A model generated the notes under the pieces. It did not search any database, had not been told where the DNA came from, and saw only the letters and a program-made list of their open reading frames with translations. Below are positions 62,264 to 64,000 of a DNA stretch of 64,000 nt, piece after piece. This DNA is from Shewanella halotolerans (GTDB lineage: Bacteria > Pseudomonadota > Gammaproteobacteria > Enterobacterales > Shewanellaceae), in contig NZ_CP080417.1 in NCBI RefSeq assembly GCF_019457535.1, positions 3,968,001-4,032,000 on the forward strand. Reading direction: 5' to 3'. The translations under genes and the position numbers were made by a program. Each line of letters starts with the position of its first letter. Within the stretch, counting starts at the first letter, position 1.

Positions 62264-63305
62264 TGTGACGCATAATATCGCCACTTTTTAATACTTTATC
62301 TAAGTCGTCTGCCAACACCTCACTCATCTGCACCGCCTGTCGCCAATAGCGTATCCGCTCCTCGGTATTGAGGCGGCTAAAGTCGTTTCGGTCCGGCAGC
62401 TTGCCATAGGGAAGTTGGTTTAAATACGACTCGCTTGGAGCCAAAATCAGGGCGTTGTCATAGTTATGTTTGGCCCGCCGCCAGGGCAAGGACTTGTCGA
62501 ACCAGCCGGGCAGAATCTTGCTGTAGAAGTGGGGATACAGGGTCAATCCAGGCGCGTGGGCCAGCGGCAGATCGAAGTGATAGTCTGTGATGCCACCGTC
62601 GTAATAGTGGCCGGCAGGAGCCCCTTCGATGCGCTCAACAGGTGCCAGCACCCAGGGGATAGAGCCGGTCGCCAGCAGAACCTGGGCAATATTTTCCCCG
62701 GTCAGGGCCAGGTGACGACCCGGCAGATCCTTTAACTCATTAAAGGGCGAGGCGACGCCGCCGCTGCCAAACAGGTAACGCTCGAAGTGCCATCCCAGGG
62801 TGCGGCGACTTAGCAGATTAGTGACCGCCGTGGTGGCAAGACCGGCGCCAAGTGCGGCTCTATGGGACAAACGGTTGAGATGACGGCCACGACAGGCGAT
62901 GAAATGGCTCTTGATCACAGGATTGCCGACGATATCCGCCCCCTGCTGCGCCCCCAATATGCCAGAGACGATACCGGCTACCTTATGCGATACCTCGCTC
63001 GCCGTAGGCTTGGTCTCGTAACGCTGGCCAATATACTCCCGCTCCAACCGCTCATAGGCCGCCAGTGGGTCTTGCTGTGCCAAACAGGCCAGACGCCAGG
63101 CGCCGGATGAGGCCCCCAGGGTATAGAGCGGCGTCTGTCTCGCCTTGAAGAAGGTGCCAAACAGATACTTATCCAGCGCGGCTATGCCAAGCCATTTGGG
63201 CCCACCCGACGCCGCCAACACCTGAGTAAAAAGCTCGGGTTTTAGCCCCTGCTCGGCGATCTGTTTGTAGGCGGTCGGCCCGGCAAGAAAACGTAACTTA
63301 AGCAC
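62250..63305 (-). CDS. Patatin-like phospholipase
   Basis: 351 residues. Oxyanion-type AASGGPKW (31-38), nucleophile GASSG (Ser66) and catalytic Asp236 in YYDGGITDY, the Ser-Asp dyad of patatins. No signal peptide, so a cytoplasmic or effector-type lipase. No secretion immunity partner is adjacent. It belongs to the bacterial patatin-like subgroup with the GGPKW opening. Confidence 0.87.
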   Translation of the reverse strand: MLKLRFLAGPTAYKQIAEQGLKPELFTQVLAASGGPKWLGIAALDKYLFGTFFKARQTPLYTLGASSGAWRLACLAQQDPLAAYERLEREYIGQRYETKPTASEVSHKVAGIVSGILGAQQGADIVGNPVIKSHFIACRGRHLNRLSHRAALGAGLATTAVTNLLSRRTLGWHFERYLFGSGGVASPFNELKDLPGRHLALTGENIAQVLLATGSIPWVLAPVERIEGAPAGHYYDGGITDYHFDLPLAHAPGLTLYPHFYSKILPGWFDKSLPWRRAKHNYDNALILAPSESYLNQLPYGKLPDRNDFSRLNTEERIRYWRQAVQMSEVLADDLDKVLKSGDIMRHINTF

Positions 63306-63422
63306 CTAACTCGGCTCCCTGAATTTATCTGTGTGCATGGCTTAAGCCATTCTATAAGAATTGCACTAAACTTGTCAGCGCGATTAAAATAGGCCGGTGG
63401 CAGGAGGTCACTGAGGATCAAA

Positions 63423-63863
63423 ATGGACGACACGCTAACAATTAAGCCCTATCAAACACTCGCCTACGTCATCATCACGTTGACGGCCAGCCTGTTTATC
63501 ATAAAGCAGCTTTTCCTGAGCGCCTTCGATGACCAATGGTGCCTCTTTATGGGCTACTGCCTGGCAATGCTCATCTGGGCTGGCGCATTACTGAAACAAG
63601 AGATCGTTTTTACCCCGCGGGCGATCGCCTTTATCAATATCCCCCTCACAGGTAGGACAGACCTTGGCAAGGAGACCCAGATCGCCTATAGAGATATTAC
63701 TGGTTGCCACCTAATGCCCGCCGGATTGGAGATAGCGACAGACACAGAAGTTATCAAGGTTAACCTCAGACTCAACGACAGGCTCATCTCCCGCATCAGC
63801 GATAGTTTCGAGCGCCACGGCCTGCAAGCTACCCGAGAGACTGAGCAGAAAAACCTGGCCTAA
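63423..63863 (+). CDS. Two-helix membrane protein, unknown (146 aa)
   Basis: Two hydrophobic helices (about 12-30 and 38-57) followed by a soluble domain of beta strands ending in a helix (TDTEVIKVNLRLNDRLISRISDSFERHGLQ), similar in layout to bacterial PH-like membrane proteins. No family assigned. The next gene begins 28 bp downstream. Confidence 0.65.
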   Translation: MDDTLTIKPYQTLAYVIITLTASLFIIKQLFLSAFDDQWCLFMGYCLAMLIWAGALLKQEIVFTPRAIAFINIPLTGRTDLGKETQIAYRDITGCHLMPAGLEIATDTEVIKVNLRLNDRLISRISDSFERHGLQATRETEQKNLA

Positions 63864-63891
63864 ATTCACCCCATTCTCGGAAGGAGTCAAC

Positions 63892-64000
63892 TTGCCACAG
63901 ACTCACGTCAGACTAACGACCAAGGGCCTGCTGATGCTCTGTTTCTTGCTCTGTCTCTTACTCTGGCTGCCTGGCTGTCAGCGCGCCAAGGATGTGGATT
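63892..64000 (+). CDS. Lipoprotein, N-terminal fragment (cut by window edge)
   Basis: TTG start at 63892 behind AAGGAG (63881-63886). The 36 visible residues form a lipoprotein signal: basic start, hydrophobic core LLMLCFLLCLLLW and lipobox LPGC. The mature part is outside the window, so function is unknown. Confidence 0.65.
   Translation, partial: MPQTHVRLTTKGLLMLCFLLCLLLWLPGCQRAKDVD

Overview
The window is a contiguous chromosomal stretch of a gammaproteobacterium, almost certainly a marine Shewanella. The basis is gene order (rnr-motX-purA, rplM-rpsI, zapE, degQ-degS, murA-ibaG-mlaBCDEF, yrbG-kdsD-kdsC-lptC-lptA-lptB-rpoN-hpf-ptsN-rapZ-npr), G+C-rich coding sequence, and protein sequences that read as Shewanella orthologues. 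The presence of nirK suggests the denitrifying S. loihica lineage; that placement is inference. No rRNA, tRNA, CRISPR array, prophage or insertion sequence was seen.

Layout. 1-14.1 kb is core housekeeping. RNase R is cut by the left edge. It is followed by the sodium-motor protein MotX, PurA, a DUF2065 protein, the L13/S9 operon with a structured leader, ZapE, the periplasmic proteases DegQ and DegS, a 52-residue membrane ORF, MurA, and the Mla phospholipid-transport operon read on the minus strand. 14.2-22.1 kb is the plus-strand KDO/LPS-transport operon leading into rpoN and the nitrogen-type PTS genes. 22.2-36.4 kb is mixed: MgtE, an OmpR-type two-component pair, two small unknown proteins among short repeats, a VCBS-repeat protein, a free-standing MnmD, RarD, a lipase-like protein, an rRNA methyltransferase-like protein, an MFS carrier, a CPA1 antiporter and a beta-CASP nuclease.

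36.8-55.8 kb is the accessory part. It holds a large lipoprotein made of W-x-S-x-D-G-x-x-W/kelch-like repeats and three cyclic-di-GMP proteins. Between them lies a five-gene minus-strand cluster: copper nitrite reductase NirK, an unknown periplasmic protein, a SCO copper chaperone, a PCu(A)C copper chaperone and a DNR-type regulator. FNR/DNR-like palindromes lie in front of nirK and of the regulator. Next come a MarR/EamA divergent pair with two matching operator palindromes, a molbindin, a GFA-family protein, a TonB-dependent receptor behind overlapping hairpins, a GAF-diguanylate cyclase and a RegB/RegA-like redox two-component pair. Read together this looks like a copper-dependent nitrite-respiration island with its own copper delivery, NO/redox control and neighbouring c-di-GMP genes. 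The functional linkage is inference.

55.8-64 kb holds an RmlD-like reductase, a YegS lipid kinase, a lipoprotein joining LprI-like and MliC-like domains, a PhoD-like phosphatase, a RluA-family pseudouridine synthase, a Lon-substrate-domain protein, a small Cys-rich ORF, a patatin-like phospholipase, a two-helix membrane protein and the start of a lipoprotein cut by the right edge.
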